Part shown: positions 41,021 through 50,140 of the stretch, piece by piece
How the letters are laid out: each line of letters starts with the position of its first letter
Numbering within the stretch: the stretch's first letter is position 1
NCBI RefSeq assembly: GCF_020422885.1
Contig: NZ_CP084622.1
Span: 1,445,001 to 1,509,000 of the forward strand
Direction of reading: 5' to 3'
DNA length: 64,000 nt
From: Mesobacillus sp. S13
Lineage (GTDB): Bacteria > Bacillota > Bacilli > Bacillales > Cytobacillaceae
The notes under the pieces: generated by a model
Databases searched by the model: none
What the model saw: only the letters and a program-made list of their open reading frames with translations
Told to the model about the DNA's origin: nothing
Position numbers and translations under genes: made by a program

Positions 41021-43852
41021 CTATTCTTTTACCTCAGGTTTCAGCCATCCCTTGAAATATCCTTTTGCCTGTGGGTGGCCTGCTTTTTCAAAGAGTGTGA
41101 TTACATCGTGTCCAGATGCGTTTTTATTTGTATAGTCGTGGACATATGTTTTCATAGCTTTGTTTACTTTTCCGGCCTTCACTAAATAGTCCAGTTCAGC
41201 ATACATATTGTACCCTTGTATACCCATCATGACGGCGTAGTCATTGATATTTTTATAATCGCTTAATGGGCTGCTTAAATACTGGCCTTCTTTTTGGATT
41301 CTGGCGATTTCTTCTTGTTGTTTCATTTGTTCTTCTGCAGAGCTTCTGGCCATGTAGCCTTTTTCACCCATATAAGTTTTCAGGGAATAGCTCACGAGAC
41401 TTTCGTTTACCCACGGTTCTTTATATCCTTGGCTGCCGACCAAACCTGAAAGCCATTGACGAATCACGCCATCAGTCATGCTTAGTGATGTATAGCTGTT
41501 ATCAGAAAAATTATATCCAGCTGAGAAAATCATCCCCTGGTAAGCCATTTGTGGGTTGCCTTCCCCGGTACGGATGATATCCAGTTCTTTATAAGGTAAA
41601 GTTGAATCAAAAAACTCCTCAAAATAATCGATCGATTGACCGGCGCCCATTGCATTTCTGTTTGCTGTTTCTTGTTTATCAATGGCAGGGCGGTACCAAA
41701 CATTCACAAGTGTTTCATTACTGGTCATGAATCTTTCCGTTTGATAATACTGAGTATCCAATAAGACGATAGAAAAATCGCGGACACCCTCTACCTTCGC
41801 GCTATATTTCTTGTTTTCACCTTCGATTTCTGTTGTTGCATTTGCTTCTTCTGCATTCGAAAGAATCTCGTATTTAGCAGGGGCGTTAATGGCTACATCA
41901 TAGTTAGCTGTTTCACTATAAAAAGGAAATCCAAAAGGTGAATACGGATCCAGATTCCAGCCGTTTTTATCATGTACGGCCTGTATTGGCAGGAAACTGC
42001 CAAGCCATACTGCAGCATAATCATAGCTTGAATTGCTGTAATTCGAAGGGAGCTGAAAGTTGAATTGAATGTCCAGTTCAGCCGCAGACTTGGCTTTCCA
42101 CTCATCCATTTGTATTTCTAATATGGTGCCTTCGACTTTAAAATCTGCTTCCTGATTATTCACTTTGATGTCTTCAATCTCAATCCAGCCAGGTGTCGGT
42201 GAAGGGCCTCTGACAAATTCCCATTCCGGCCCATCAATCGGTTCCTTAAACTGGTTAGGGTACAGGTGGAAATAGATTTTATCCTGGTTGGCACCAGTCG
42301 TATTGGTTGTTGTGACATGCAGTTTTCCCTGCAATGTGGCATCAGCATCCAGATAGGTCAATTCGGCCTTATAATTGACCGGCTCATGCTCCTTATTGGT
42401 AAAGCTGTAACTAAATAAGTCTTTAGCCTCTTTGGGTTCAGTTGATGCACCGACACTTTTTTCCTCTTTCTTCGGATGATCCTCTGCGAAAAACTCCGCA
42501 TACGAAAATACACCCGCCCAAAGCACGAAGGCTACTGTCAATAATGCGGTAAATGCAGGCTTCGGGTATTCCGAGATACGTTCAGAAGCCCTTAGGACTA
42601 GCTTGTCAATGAATCGATAAACTCTATAGCGGTTCAAATACCTGCGGACCATCGTGAGTTTTTCTCTCATCAAGTCACTAATATATTTCTTCTTTTCATA
42701 CTCTTCCTTAGCTTGTTCGGGGACGCCTATTAGCACAAAATTTTTGGATTTGCGGGTGTTTGTTTTTACAACCTGCTCAGCTGCTGCTTTCACCCTATTT
42801 TTTACAGGTACGACTCCGGCTAAATTGTCCTCAATCCCTTTTTTCATCCAGTTTACGATGATGGCAATAAAAGCAATGATTAACATCGGACTGTAAGCCA
42901 TCCACGGGGCTCTTCGGATCAGCCAGAAGTTTTGTCCCGTCATACCGGCAAGCTCGTTGGTAATCGAACGGTAAATCATTCGTGGTGTATCAGTCAAAGG
43001 AGTCGGATGTGGCCCGCCTAAATACAATGAAAAGATTCCTAGAAACGTCAACAGCTGCAATATTGATAAAATTTGCTGTGTTGTCAATAAAAGAAAATGA
43101 GATTTGACGTTCGGCCATACATGCTTTTTCAACATGTGAAATTTGCTTGCTCCCATCAGTGTTGAGCTTAGCACATAAGGCTGTTTCTCAATTTCATCCA
43201 TCATATCAAGAATGTAATTATAGACGCCGGGAAGTCCGACCAGCAGCATGATGATCAATTGATATTCCAGTATGACCATTGCTGAAATACCGGTTGGGAA
43301 TGAAGCTACCGGAAGCATCAAAATAATCCCTACGAGCAATTGGGGAATATACCGGAATGGCCAAAAGAAAGCTAAGAAATATCGTCTAAAGCTCGGATAC
43401 AGTAACTTTGTTACAAGTGCCAGTAAGGTCCCAATCAATAATCGAGCAAGTGTTATCCCCATTACAGCACCGAGAGTATACTTAACTCCTACGAGCACCA
43501 AGTTAACCATGCTTCTTGCGCCCAAATCTGTCCCGAGCGGGAAGGTCAGTGAAGGGGGAGCTGGCGGTGCCGCGACAAATTTCCCATCCTCATCAAAAAT
43601 CAGCGGCTCATTACTCTCAGGCATCAGTTCTGTATTCCAGCTAATCAAGAATAAGGTGAGAAGTAGTGCTGAACCAACCATGATATTACGATGTTTATGA
43701 TGGTTGATATAGGAACTTATTTTCACGATCATCCTTAAAAGAGCCTTCATATAAAGGAATAATCCTATTTTTGCTTTTGGGGTATTAGCGCCTGCTTTAT
43801 TGTCAACAGACAATATTCCAGTCGGTAAAATTCTCTTTAATCTTCTTCTCAT
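41021..43852 (-). CDS. OppC-like ABC permease fused to an inactive M1-aminopeptidase-like domain
   Basis: 943 residues. Residues about 55-340 are a peptide-type (DppC/OppC) ABC permease with six membrane helices and a coupling loop (LSSTLMGASKFHMLKKHVWP, 228-247). A basic cytoplasmic linker (350-430) and one more helix (434-455) lead to an extracytoplasmic M1-peptidase-like part (about 485-943). Its zinc site is lost: where M1 enzymes have HELAHQW the sequence is DGVIRQW (794-800), though the third ligand Glu is kept at the exact spacing (VNES, E817). The substrate-binding GxMEN-type Glu is Ala (QMAYQG, A770). So it probably binds peptide without cutting it. Its ATG overlaps the stop of the upstream OppB-like gene by four bases. 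No ATPase or receptor gene is nearby. Confidence 0.85.
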   Translation of the reverse strand: MRRRLKRILPTGILSVDNKAGANTPKAKIGLFLYMKALLRMIVKISSYINHHKHRNIMVGSALLLTLFLISWNTELMPESNEPLIFDEDGKFVAAPPAPPSLTFPLGTDLGARSMVNLVLVGVKYTLGAVMGITLARLLIGTLLALVTKLLYPSFRRYFLAFFWPFRYIPQLLVGIILMLPVASFPTGISAMVILEYQLIIMLLVGLPGVYNYILDMMDEIEKQPYVLSSTLMGASKFHMLKKHVWPNVKSHFLLLTTQQILSILQLLTFLGIFSLYLGGPHPTPLTDTPRMIYRSITNELAGMTGQNFWLIRRAPWMAYSPMLIIAFIAIIVNWMKKGIEDNLAGVVPVKNRVKAAAEQVVKTNTRKSKNFVLIGVPEQAKEEYEKKKYISDLMREKLTMVRRYLNRYRVYRFIDKLVLRASERISEYPKPAFTALLTVAFVLWAGVFSYAEFFAEDHPKKEEKSVGASTEPKEAKDLFSYSFTNKEHEPVNYKAELTYLDADATLQGKLHVTTTNTTGANQDKIYFHLYPNQFKEPIDGPEWEFVRGPSPTPGWIEIEDIKVNNQEADFKVEGTILEIQMDEWKAKSAAELDIQFNFQLPSNYSNSSYDYAAVWLGSFLPIQAVHDKNGWNLDPYSPFGFPFYSETANYDVAINAPAKYEILSNAEEANATTEIEGENKKYSAKVEGVRDFSIVLLDTQYYQTERFMTSNETLVNVWYRPAIDKQETANRNAMGAGQSIDYFEEFFDSTLPYKELDIIRTGEGNPQMAYQGMIFSAGYNFSDNSYTSLSMTDGVIRQWLSGLVGSQGYKEPWVNESLVSYSLKTYMGEKGYMARSSAEEQMKQQEEIARIQKEGQYLSSPLSDYKNINDYAVMMGIQGYNMYAELDYLVKAGKVNKAMKTYVHDYTNKNASGHDVITLFEKAGHPQAKGYFKGWLKPEVKE

Positions 43853-44736
43853 ATATCCAGCCCCCGCACGCTTCCGAACTTTTTACCAATCAATGAAACG
43901 ATTCTTTCAACAATAATGACAGGAAGCATGAAAACTCCCACGTAATAAAAGATGCTTACTGGTGATGTGCTTCGCATCTGAAGCAGTTTATTGAGCTCCT
44001 TTATGTATCCATCTAGGACAAACATATGTTCAACTAGTACAAGGGTGGTTAAAACCATAAAGATAATGGTCTTAAAATGGATCGAGACAACCGGAACGAT
44101 ATTCCTGGTTAAATGCGAAAAAAGCAGATGCAGTCTAGATAACCCTTTTGCCTGGCCAAGGAGTATATAATGTTTTTCGAATTCTTCTTCCATAACCTTG
44201 ATCAAGTATTGAGCGAAAAATAACGACGGAAGGAGAGAGTTAATGATCATTGGGAAGATGATTGGTTCTTTGCCTGCCAGTCCGTACATGGTGACAAGGC
44301 GGATCTGGAACTCTCTGTAGAGCATGAACAAAAACAGTTGAATCATGAAAATGACCAGCAAATCCGGAAGCCCTTCAAAAAAGTTCAGGACATTCTTCAC
44401 TCTTAAACGGTATTTATACGGAAGATTCATAAATAAATAAGCAATCATACTTCCTATGAAAATAGTGAACAACAGACTGAAGAAAATAAGTTCAAGAGAA
44501 TATGTATAGCGATCAATGACACTTTCGGTGTTCCAGCTCTCAAAAAATTGCCAGCTGGAAGGCTTGAAAAATTGCATGACAGTATCCCTGATTACTTTTA
44601 AAAAGGATAACAAATTGACTCCAAGGTGTTCACTGTCAGGTTCCCGGAAGGTAAAAAGCCTTGGGAAGGCCATGAAAAATAAAAGACCTGCGATAGAGGT
44701 CAGAAATAAAAATGGGTAATGAATGATTTTTTTCAT
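43849..44736 (-). CDS. OppB/DppB-like ABC permease
   Basis: 295 residues, six membrane helices. The coupling loop reads HYILLGQAKGLSRLHLLFSHLTRNIVPVVSIHF (about 189-221), typical of peptide-transporter permeases (G-x-x-x-x-x-x-x-x-H-x-x-R-N). A long loop after the first helix (PDSEHLGVNLLSFLKVIRDTVMQFF) fits OppB-type proteins. It overlaps the fusion gene at 43852 (ATGA), so the two should be made in equal amounts and form a heterodimeric pore. The pair has no adjacent ATPase or binding protein; it would need one encoded elsewhere, or work in another way. Confidence 0.85.
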   Translation of the reverse strand: MKKIIHYPFLFLTSIAGLLFFMAFPRLFTFREPDSEHLGVNLLSFLKVIRDTVMQFFKPSSWQFFESWNTESVIDRYTYSLELIFFSLLFTIFIGSMIAYLFMNLPYKYRLRVKNVLNFFEGLPDLLVIFMIQLFLFMLYREFQIRLVTMYGLAGKEPIIFPMIINSLLPSLFFAQYLIKVMEEEFEKHYILLGQAKGLSRLHLLFSHLTRNIVPVVSIHFKTIIFMVLTTLVLVEHMFVLDGYIKELNKLLQMRSTSPVSIFYYVGVFMLPVIIVERIVSLIGKKFGSVRGLDI

Positions 44737-44833
44737 ACAATCTCCTTTGGAAAAAATTTCTTTTTTGTTTTGACGTAGTTAATTCATGAAAGGTTGCAAG
44801 ATTTTAAAATTTTTATTAATAATTTTGTGATAA

Positions 44834-44863
44834 TTGAAAAAATATTGTAATATGAATTATAAT
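44834..44863 (+). promoter_or_regulatory. SigA promoter of the M32 carboxypeptidase gene
   Basis: TTGAAA (44834-44839), 18-base spacer, TATAAT (44858-44863), 95 bases before the start codon. Confidence 0.6.
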
Positions 44864-44958
44864 AAACCGACTGGATAGTTTATTTAAATTTCTTATCAAC
44901 GCAAAATAGCTAGAATTCCAGGGGGAAATTCACTCAATCAGAAAGTGGGGAGATTGGC

Positions 44959-46491
44959 ATGGAAGCAAAGGTAATGAACCAATCAATCAAGTCTGCGCTC
45001 AAAAAGTTCAATGAATTAGATGAGAAGATTTCGCATTTTAATAGTATTTTAGGTTTGTTAAGCTGGGATCAAAAGGTCATCTCACCAAAAAAAGGACGTT
45101 CCATTTTTGCAAATGCTAACGGAACACTGAGAACAGAAGCGTTCAAGCTTACTGTATCAGAAGAAATGGGAGAGCTTCTAAGTACACTCAGCACACCTGA
45201 AGCGGAGGAGTACCTTGATGATACTGCAAAGGCAAAGGTACGAGAACGGCTAAGTTTTTATAAACGTTCAAACAGGATTCCGGCTGAAATGATTAAAGAT
45301 TTTTCAGTGCTTACATCAAAAGCGAATGATGCCTGGGAAGAAGCCAGGGAGAATAATGATTTTGATAGATATCTCCCGTACCTTGAGAAGATAGTAGATT
45401 TTAAAAGGAAAGCCGTAGAAATTTACGGTTATGAAAACCATCCATATGATGCGCTCCTTGATGAATTTGAGCCTGGTCTGACAGTTGAAAAGCTCGATCC
45501 ATTGTTTCGTAAATTACGAGAATCAAGTACTGATTTGCTAAAAAGAATTCAAGCGTCTTCTGACAAACCGTCAGTCGAAATATTCGAGCAGTCATATCCG
45601 GTAGAGAAGCAGAAAGAATTCAATCGGTACATTTTGCCGCTAATCGGCTTTGATATGGAAGCAGGAAGGCTGGATGAAACGGTCCATCCATTTGCACAAA
45701 CTGTGAATACAGGGGATGTCAGGATTACGACCAGGTATCTTGAAAATAATGTCCGATCGGCTATATTTGGAACAATTCACGAAGCTGGACATGGTATTTA
45801 TGAACAAAATATCAACCCAGAGTTCCAGGATTCAGTTTTACAGGAAGGTGCTTCATTTGGTATTCATGAATCTCAATCCCGATTCCTGGAAAATATGGTG
45901 GGACGCAGCGAGGAATTCTGGAAGTACTTCTATCCGAAGCTGCAGGTACATTTTCCGGAACAATTAGGGGATGTGGAATTGGACGATTTCTATCGTGCCA
46001 CCAATGCTGTCCAGCCTTCCTTCATCAGGGTGGAGGCAGATGAGCTTACCTATAATCTTCATATCATGGTTCGCTATGAAATTGAGAAAGCATTGATTGC
46101 CGGGGAAATAGAGGCAAAGGACCTGCCTGGAATCTGGAACGAAAAAATGAAGGATTATCTCGGCATCACACCATCCACTGACAGTGAAGGCGTCCTTCAG
46201 GATATCCACTGGTCATTTGGAGGACTGGGATACTTCCCATCGTACTCTCTTGGAAATCTATATGCTGCACAAATCTTGAATAAGATCAAGAAAGATGTAC
46301 CAGCTTTCTATGAAAGTATCGAGCAGGGAAATTTTGCAGTGATTCAGGAATGGTTGAAAGAAAATATCCATCAGTACGGAATGCTGTATACTCCAAATGA
46401 ACTGATCGTCAAAGCTACCGGTGAAGAATTGAATGCGGATTATCTGGTACAGTACCTGGAAGAGAAGTATAGTAAGGTATATAAACTTTAA
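44959..46491 (+). CDS. M32-family metallocarboxypeptidase (Taq type)
   Basis: 510 residues, all-helical. Zinc motif HEAGH in GTIHEAGHGIYEQNINP (about 272-276), third ligand region FGIHESQSRFLENMVG (Glu), and the M32 motif DVRITTRYLENN upstream. It removes C-terminal residues, with broad specificity, in the cytosol. GTGGGGAG precedes the ATG; an ATG at 44974 is also in frame. Same strand as the TetR gene that starts 27 bases after its stop, so the two may share a transcript. Confidence 0.96.
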   Translation: MEAKVMNQSIKSALKKFNELDEKISHFNSILGLLSWDQKVISPKKGRSIFANANGTLRTEAFKLTVSEEMGELLSTLSTPEAEEYLDDTAKAKVRERLSFYKRSNRIPAEMIKDFSVLTSKANDAWEEARENNDFDRYLPYLEKIVDFKRKAVEIYGYENHPYDALLDEFEPGLTVEKLDPLFRKLRESSTDLLKRIQASSDKPSVEIFEQSYPVEKQKEFNRYILPLIGFDMEAGRLDETVHPFAQTVNTGDVRITTRYLENNVRSAIFGTIHEAGHGIYEQNINPEFQDSVLQEGASFGIHESQSRFLENMVGRSEEFWKYFYPKLQVHFPEQLGDVELDDFYRATNAVQPSFIRVEADELTYNLHIMVRYEIEKALIAGEIEAKDLPGIWNEKMKDYLGITPSTDSEGVLQDIHWSFGGLGYFPSYSLGNLYAAQILNKIKKDVPAFYESIEQGNFAVIQEWLKENIHQYGMLYTPNELIVKATGEELNADYLVQYLEEKYSKVYKL

Positions 46492-46518
46492 TCATCGCGA
46501 AAAAATGGGGTAAATCAA

Positions 46519-47136
46519 ATGACGCCAATTGTTTCAGAGGAATATAAGGAAAAGAAGCGTCAGGAAATCTTGCAGAGTGCCCATGCTTGCTTTGCCGAAA
46601 AGGGATTTGAAGCTTCGACAGTTGATGATATTGTGGCCCGTTCCGGACTGAGCAAGGGGGCAATTTACAATTACTTCAAAAGTAAAGATGAAATTTATCT
46701 TGCTTTGATGGAAGGTCAAACAAATGACTCAGGAAGTAAATTTGCCAAAGCCATTGCGGAGCGTGAGACATCATTGGAAAAACTCAATTACCTGATTGAG
46801 GCCTACTTGAACAATGACCCCAATGATGAAGAGAATATCGGACATGCGATTGTCCATTACGAGTTCAGATTGTACTCGACACGGAACCCGAAGTTAAAGG
46901 GGATGTTGACTGAACGATACAGGGACTTCTTTGTCTCACTGCTGACAGGGATCATTAAAGAAGGTCAAACAGCTGGTGAATTCAACAAAGAGCTTGATCC
47001 ACAGACATATGCGGATATATTTTGGGCGATTGTTAATGGGGCCACATTGCAGGCTACCATACTTGAAGATTACCAATATAAACATATATTAAGAGAAATG
47101 CAGACGATATTCTTGGAAAAACTAAGCTTAAAATGA
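46519..47136 (+). CDS. TetR/AcrR-family transcriptional regulator
   Basis: 205 residues. N-terminal HTH of TetR type (RQEILQSAHACFAEKGFEASTVDDIVARSGLSKGAIYNYFKSKDEIYLALME, about 14-65), then a helical ligand domain with a TetR_C-like part (YADIFWAIVNGATLQATILEDY). The ligand is unknown. It lies close downstream of the M32 gene, and a strong terminator follows. No efflux pump is adjacent, so the target is not evident. Confidence 0.94.
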   Translation: MTPIVSEEYKEKKRQEILQSAHACFAEKGFEASTVDDIVARSGLSKGAIYNYFKSKDEIYLALMEGQTNDSGSKFAKAIAERETSLEKLNYLIEAYLNNDPNDEENIGHAIVHYEFRLYSTRNPKLKGMLTERYRDFFVSLLTGIIKEGQTAGEFNKELDPQTYADIFWAIVNGATLQATILEDYQYKHILREMQTIFLEKLSLK

Positions 47137-47138
47137 TT

Positions 47139-47168
47139 AAAAACCAGTGAGGATTCTCACTGGTTTTT
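47139..47168. terminator. Bidirectional terminator
   Basis: AAAAACCAGTGAG pairs with CTCACTGGTTTTT across four bases; between the converging TetR and antiporter genes. Confidence 0.9.
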
Positions 47169-47191
47169 AGTTTGCTGTTAGCGATCCGCAT

Positions 47192-48694
47192 TTAATTAAG
47201 ATCTAGCGTATCTTGTTGATATTTTGCTTTTTCCTTCAAAAGCTTCTTCAGTTTCGGTTTATTCTTCCTCCCTGAAAGGATGTAGAGGAAATCACCTGCC
47301 ATGATGACAGTATTGCCGGTAGGTGCAATCAGTTTGCCGTGGCGGATAATTGCATTCACTAGTGTTCCTTCAGGAAAGTGGATATCCATCAACGTTTTAC
47401 CGACAATCGCACTATCACTTTCCATTTCATATTCAATCATCTCGGCATCTGCTTTTCCAAGTGAAATCAGCTCAAGTGACTGCATTGGAATTGTTTTCTT
47501 AGGACCGTTCAATCCCAGCTTATTAGCTAGCATTGGAATAGTAGCCCCCTGGATCAGTGCGCTTGTCAGCACGACGAAGAAGACAACATTGAAGATTTGA
47601 TGGCTGCCCTCAATTCCAGCTAGTAAAGGGAAGGTAGCGAGGATGATAGGGACGGCACCTTTTAATCCTGCCCATGAAAGGAAAATACGCTCTTTTTGGG
47701 AGTAATCCATTTTTATTGTTGAAATAAACACAGCTGCAGGTCTTGCCACCATCATCAGGATCACGGATATCAATATGCCCTGAATCAAAATAGCCAGATT
47801 GAAAAGTTCAGATGGAAAGACAAGGAGTCCAAGAATGACAAACATTAGAATCTGCATCATCCAGGCGAAACCTTCGGTAAAACGGAAAATAGAATGCCGA
47901 TATGCAATCTCAGCGTTTCCAATGGTAATCGCCGCAATGTATACGGCCAAAAGACCGCTTCCATTCAAGAACGTAGTTACTCCATAAGTCAGCAAAGCAA
48001 ATGCGGTCGCGAAAACCGGATAAAGGCCACTGGAATCAAGGTTTATCGAATTCAATGATTTGACAGCGACCTTTCCAAAAATCACACCAAGTATCAGGCC
48101 AAGTCCCATCTGCAAAAAGAAGTCTCCAATCAACTTTAGGATACTAGCATCAGGAATCGTAATAAGTTCAATCATTGCTACTGTTAAGAATACTGCCATC
48201 GGATCATTGGATCCAGACTCTGCTTCGAGAGTAGAACCGAGTTTTGGTGAAATATTATGGCCTTTCAAGACTGCAAAAACAGCTGCGGCATCCGTGGAGC
48301 CAACAATTGCCCCAAATAAAATGGCTTCTAACCAATCAAGCCCCAAAATCATTTTCGCAGCGACGGCAACAATTCCAGAGGTGATTAGAACCCCAACCGT
48401 TGCAAGTGATAAAGAAGGGATAATGACTGGCTTGACATCTTTCAGATCAGTCTGCAGGCCGCCTTCAAACAGGATTATGACTAGGGCGATAACACCGATC
48501 ATCTGAGCCAGTCCTGCATTATCAAAATATATGATGCCAAGAACATCACTGCCCATGACCATACCGACCATGATAAAGAAAATCAAAGAAGGAACCCCAA
48601 GTCTGGTTGAAAATCTCGTGGTTAAAACTCCTACAATGAATAAAAATGCTAAAAGCAGGATAAAAGAGTCTGTACTAATTACATGTTCAGGCAA
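47192..48694 (-). CDS. K+/H+ antiporter (CPA1/NhaP2-like) with C-terminal RCK_C domain
   Basis: 500 residues from TTG 48694 (AAGGGGGAG upstream). Twelve or so membrane helices with the antiporter motifs GVIALVIILFEGGLQTD, ILFGAIVGSTDAAAVFAVLKG and LEAESGSNDPMAVFLTV (the ND pair carries ions), FLSWAGLKGAVPIILATFPLL; then a TrkA_C/RCK_C domain (about 400-480; SDSAIVGKTLMDIHFPEGTLVNAIIRHGKLIAPTG), a nucleotide or ligand sensor. It exports K+ or Na+ for protons in pH and ion homeostasis. Its start lies only 14 bases after a recombinase-like gene. Confidence 0.94.
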   Translation of the reverse strand: MPEHVISTDSFILLLAFLFIVGVLTTRFSTRLGVPSLIFFIMVGMVMGSDVLGIIYFDNAGLAQMIGVIALVIILFEGGLQTDLKDVKPVIIPSLSLATVGVLITSGIVAVAAKMILGLDWLEAILFGAIVGSTDAAAVFAVLKGHNISPKLGSTLEAESGSNDPMAVFLTVAMIELITIPDASILKLIGDFFLQMGLGLILGVIFGKVAVKSLNSINLDSSGLYPVFATAFALLTYGVTTFLNGSGLLAVYIAAITIGNAEIAYRHSIFRFTEGFAWMMQILMFVILGLLVFPSELFNLAILIQGILISVILMMVARPAAVFISTIKMDYSQKERIFLSWAGLKGAVPIILATFPLLAGIEGSHQIFNVVFFVVLTSALIQGATIPMLANKLGLNGPKKTIPMQSLELISLGKADAEMIEYEMESDSAIVGKTLMDIHFPEGTLVNAIIRHGKLIAPTGNTVIMAGDFLYILSGRKNKPKLKKLLKEKAKYQQDTLDLN

Positions 48695-48708
48695 TAAAAA
48701 CTCCCCCT

Positions 48709-49263
48709 TTATAAATTGATATCAATCTTAACGGGTACTGCTTCCACGTCCACTCCAATAAAGTGCTTCGTTTCGGAAGGTGAGGCATGCTGGAGTCTCT
48801 TTTGGATCAGTGAAATGGCAACGCCCTGGGAGTAGGCATGGTAGCCAAATGTTTTTCTGAGGGTGATCATACCTACCGGTTCATCAATACCGGCATTTTT
48901 TGCTGCGGCATTGATAATCCGGTAGGCTTGTTGCCGTGTAATAGGGTTAGAAGTTTTTCGTGATTTAAAAAGATAGTCTGAATCAATCAAAGTATTTTCG
49001 GATAAATACTTCTTAAGGGAACTCCTGATAGGAGCATTTAAGTAAACAGGGGGATTGCTATAGGAAGGAATAGAAAGCACATCTGCTACTTTTCCGTCCT
49101 GCTGGCACACATCGTGTACACGCAGGCTAAGTAAATCTTGAAGTTTGATTCCAGTATTGATCCCAAGTAAAAATAAACAAAAATCCCTGGTTGAGTGATT
49201 TTCGAGGAAATCTTTCATGAGCTTAATCTTATTTTTCGATTTAATTGGACTTACCGTCTTCAT
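48709..49263 (-). CDS. Degenerate tyrosine recombinase-like protein
   Basis: 184 residues from ATG 49263 (AAGGAG upstream; TTG 49266 in frame). Only the catalytic fold is present, without an arm-binding domain. Compared with active members: the first Arg is Lys (TGIKLQDLLSL for TGLRISDLL), the H of HxLR is Ile (GMITLRKTFGYHAY), and the nucleophile Tyr is Phe (SETKHFIGVD for TxxYIGI); the second Arg is kept. Strand-exchange activity is therefore unlikely, though DNA binding may persist. It is followed after 14 bases by the antiporter gene in the same direction. No attachment site or mobile genes are seen. Confidence 0.82.
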   Translation of the reverse strand: MKTVSPIKSKNKIKLMKDFLENHSTRDFCLFLLGINTGIKLQDLLSLRVHDVCQQDGKVADVLSIPSYSNPPVYLNAPIRSSLKKYLSENTLIDSDYLFKSRKTSNPITRQQAYRIINAAAKNAGIDEPVGMITLRKTFGYHAYSQGVAISLIQKRLQHASPSETKHFIGVDVEAVPVKIDINL

Positions 49264-49403
49264 CAAATCACTCCTTACGTAACTTAATTATATAATAAAT
49301 ATACTTTATGTAACATATAAAATGCTTGTGAATTTTTTGTTAAGCTGATATCAAATGTTATAATGAACAGTATCGAAAAAATAGGATTAATCAGGAGGCA
49401 ATT

Positions 49404-49874
49404 ATGCTGACTTTTGAACAAAAACTTGCAATCATTGAATCATTCCCTGAACTCGAACGGAAAAATGTCTCTTTAGGCCGTGTGAACTTTCATTTTGCGG
49501 AAAGTATTTATGACAAGAAAAATGTTGTGTATCATCTTCATCCTAATGGAAATGGCTTTGTCTATGGAGAGTTTTTAGATGGCTATGATGTCGATCCGAA
49601 GGGCTTGGTAAATATCCGAGATTTTACTGAGGAAGAATTGAAAAACATCATTGAACAATCGATTCAATCACTGTCAGCCAACAGTACCGTTGAATCTGCC
49701 ATCATTGAGGACAATGAGGAGGAGCGTTGGGTCAATTCAGAAAACCATACATTGATTCTTGTTCATGAAGATGAAATGTGGAACGTGTATGCCGGCCTGA
49801 ATCTTGACGGTACATTCCTTTCGTATAATGAGGCAAAACAGTATTTAGAAGAAGAAGGATTCAGAAAAAGGTAA
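49404..49874 (+). CDS. Hypothetical acidic protein
   Basis: 156 residues, MLTFEQKLAIIESFPELERK, rich in Glu, with aromatic-rich strands (VVYHLHPNGNGFVYGEFLDGYDVDPKGLVNIRDF) and a second half (TLILVHEDEMWNVYAGLNLDGTFLSYNEAKQYLEEEGFRKR) that looks like a small alpha/beta domain. No signal peptide or membrane segment. AGGAGG precedes the ATG. I do not recognise a functional family; the conserved-looking content suggests a cytosolic Bacillus protein of unknown role. Divergent from the recombinase-like gene. Confidence 0.82.
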   Translation: MLTFEQKLAIIESFPELERKNVSLGRVNFHFAESIYDKKNVVYHLHPNGNGFVYGEFLDGYDVDPKGLVNIRDFTEEELKNIIEQSIQSLSANSTVESAIIEDNEEERWVNSENHTLILVHEDEMWNVYAGLNLDGTFLSYNEAKQYLEEEGFRKR

Positions 49875-49902
49875 AAAGGATGCCCGCGGGCATCCTTTTT
49901 TC
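49874..49902 (+). terminator. Terminator of the hypothetical gene
   Basis: AAAGGATGCCC pairs with GGGCATCCTTT across two bases, then T-run; starts at the stop codon. Confidence 0.88.
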
Positions 49903-49923
49903 TATTGTACCTGGATAAGATTA

Positions 49924-50140
49924 GTGTCTAGCTCCAGCGCCTAGCCAGTTTTCATCCCCGAGATTGCTTCCTCGATTATCTTGCGAGAAGCTTTAGCTTT
50001 GAGCAGCTCGAAACGTTTGTCTAGCTGCGGCTCCTAACTCCTCGAGACGTTTCGGTCCTGCCAATGAAGTCAAAGAGCGACTTCATTGGCAAACCCTCCA
50101 ACGCGTATGGGGGCTGACCAAGGCGCTTGCGCTTTTCTTA
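49924..50140. repeat. Dispersed intergenic repeat, copy C (long form)
   Basis: Begins GTGTCTAGCTCCAGCGCCTAG, ends GACCAAGGCGCTTGCGCTTTTCTTA. Inside is an inverted repeat TGCCAATGAAGTC/GACTTCATTGGCA (about 50059-50091). Its last bases form part of the stop codon of the chemoreceptor gene at 50138. The centre is closely similar to copy D. Confidence 0.88.

Noticed and set aside
48709..49403. Integrase marking an integrated element with attachment sites
   Set aside because: The protein lacks catalytic residues; no tRNA, direct repeats or other mobile genes flank it.
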